Assembly: GCA_017457465.1 (NCBI GenBank)
Contig: JAFTHJ010000124.1
Location: 1-5,966 of the forward strand
Direction: 5' to 3'
From: Clostridia bacterium
Lineage (GTDB): Bacteria > Bacillota > Clostridia > Oscillospirales > CAG-272
DNA length: 5,966 nt
The notes beneath the pieces are model-generated. The model did no database searches. It was not told where the DNA came from and saw only the letters and a program-made list of their open reading frames with translations. Position 1 is the stretch's first letter. Each line of letters begins with the position of its first letter. Shown here one piece after another: positions 5,137-5,966 of the stretch. The position numbers were made by a program, and so were the translations under genes.

Positions 5137-5966
5137 TCAACCGTTGGATTTATGCAATATTTTATTCAAATATTCACCCGTATATGAATTTTTATTTTTG
5201 GCGACCTCCTCGGGGGTTCCGCAGGCAACTACCGTACCGCCCCTGTCTCCTCCCTCGGGACCGAGGTCTATGATATAGTCGGCGGTCTTTATAACGTCGA
5301 GATTATGCTCGATAACAAGAACGCTGTTACCCGCATCGCACAGGCGCTGGAGTATGCCGATAAGCTTTTCAACATCGGCTGTGTGAAGTCCTGTCGTAGG
5401 CTCATCGAGAATATAAAGCGTTCTTCCAGTTCCGCGTTTGGCAAGTTCGGTAGCGAGTTTGACTCTCTGCGCTTCTCCGCCCGATAGTGTGGTCGAGGAC
5501 TGACCTACCTTTATATATCCGAGTCCGACATCAAAGAGTGTCTGCAGCTTCTGCTTTATTTTCGGTATTCCGTCAAAGAATACGAGTGCCTCCTCGACGG
5601 TCATTTCAAGCACATCGGAAATATTCTTGCCCTTGTATTTGACATCAAGAGTATCTCTGTTATATCTCTTTCCGCGGCACACGTCACAGGTGACGTATAC
5701 GTCGCTCAAGAAGTGCATCTCTATCTTCTTGACACCGTCTCCCTCACACGCCTCGCAGCGTCCGCCTTTGACGTTAAAGGAAAATCTGCCCGACTTATAT
5801 CCTCTCGCGTTTGCGTCTGCCGTCTTGGCAAAGAGGTCTCGGATATCCGAGAAGACTCCCGTATAGGTTGCGGGATTTGAGCGTGGCGTACGCCCTATGG
5901 GACTCTGGTCTATATCAATAACCTTATCGAGATTTTCTATGCCCTCGATAGAGCCGTAGCTGCCGG
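5137..5966 (-). CDS. uvrA: UvrABC excinuclease subunit A, C-terminal part (partial)
   Basis: The last 275 residues of UvrA, the DNA damage-sensing ATPase of nucleotide excision repair. The gene runs off the window edge, and the frame is open through 5966. The full protein is usually about 940 residues, so roughly 30 percent is present. Numbered within the fragment, it begins at GSYGSIEGIENLDKVI and continues with DQSPIGRTPRSNPATYTG. The C-terminal zinc finger follows as CEAC (70-73), 19 residues, then CDVC (93-96), all four cysteines intact. Next come the second ABC domain's signature LSGGEAQR (160-167), Walker B LYILDEPTTGLH (183-194) and the switch His220 in EHN. The stop is TGA at 5137-5139. 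An ATG at 5716-5718 is internal (within the zinc-finger spacer) and is not a start. No clear terminator follows, so some readthrough into the importer operon is possible. Confidence 0.97.
   Translation of the reverse strand, partial: GSYGSIEGIENLDKVIDIDQSPIGRTPRSNPATYTGVFSDIRDLFAKTADANARGYKSGRFSFNVKGGRCEACEGDGVKKIEMHFLSDVYVTCDVCRGKRYNRDTLDVKYKGKNISDVLEMTVEEALVFFDGIPKIKQKLQTLFDVGLGYIKVGQSSTTLSGGEAQRVKLATELAKRGTGRTLYILDEPTTGLHTADVEKLIGILQRLCDAGNSVLVIEHNLDVIKTADYIIDLGPEGGDRGGTVVACGTPEEVAKNKNSYTGEYLNKILHKSNG

Overview
The window looks like chromosomal DNA from a low-to-moderate GC Firmicute, most likely a Clostridia-type gut or rumen anaerobe. The reasons are the strong AGGAG ribosome binding sites, a consensus vegetative promoter, a Gram-positive style lipoprotein signal, and a GH65 phosphorylase paired with a Lactococcus-like beta-phosphoglucomutase. 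The species cannot be named from sequence alone. No RNA genes, CRISPR arrays, insertion sequences or phage genes are visible.

Layout. (1) 1-2544, + strand: the 3' end of a beta-phosphoglucomutase gene (pgmB) followed 21 bases later by a complete GH65 disaccharide phosphorylase gene. The phosphorylase should release beta-glucose 1-phosphate, which the mutase converts to glucose 6-phosphate. (2) 2550-2592: a strong hairpin with T-runs on both strands, serving as a shared terminator for two convergent operons. (3) 2591-5114, - strand: a complete polar amino acid ABC importer operon in the order binding lipoprotein, permease, ATPase. It is driven by a perfect TTGACA-N17-TATAAT promoter. (4) 5137-5966, - strand: the C-terminal part of uvrA (nucleotide excision repair), whose 5' end lies outside the window.

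The notable finding is in the importer. The substrate-binding lipoprotein appears circularly permuted. The segment that normally forms the C-terminus of family 3 binding proteins follows directly after the lipobox cysteine, is joined by a 28-29 residue linker to the normal N-terminal start, and the protein then stops exactly where that displaced segment would normally begin. The lipobox, ligand-contact motifs, ribosome binding site, promoter and stop are all intact, so this looks like a working rearranged protein and not a broken gene.

A perfect 11-bp hairpin lies between the binding-protein and permease genes and probably sets their relative expression. It also argues that the permease starts at a TTG codon preceded by AAAGGAG, and not at the upstream GTG. 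The permease and ATPase genes overlap by 17 bases. About 87 bases between uvrA and the importer carry the promoter and no obvious terminator. There is no gene-free stretch longer than 300 bases.
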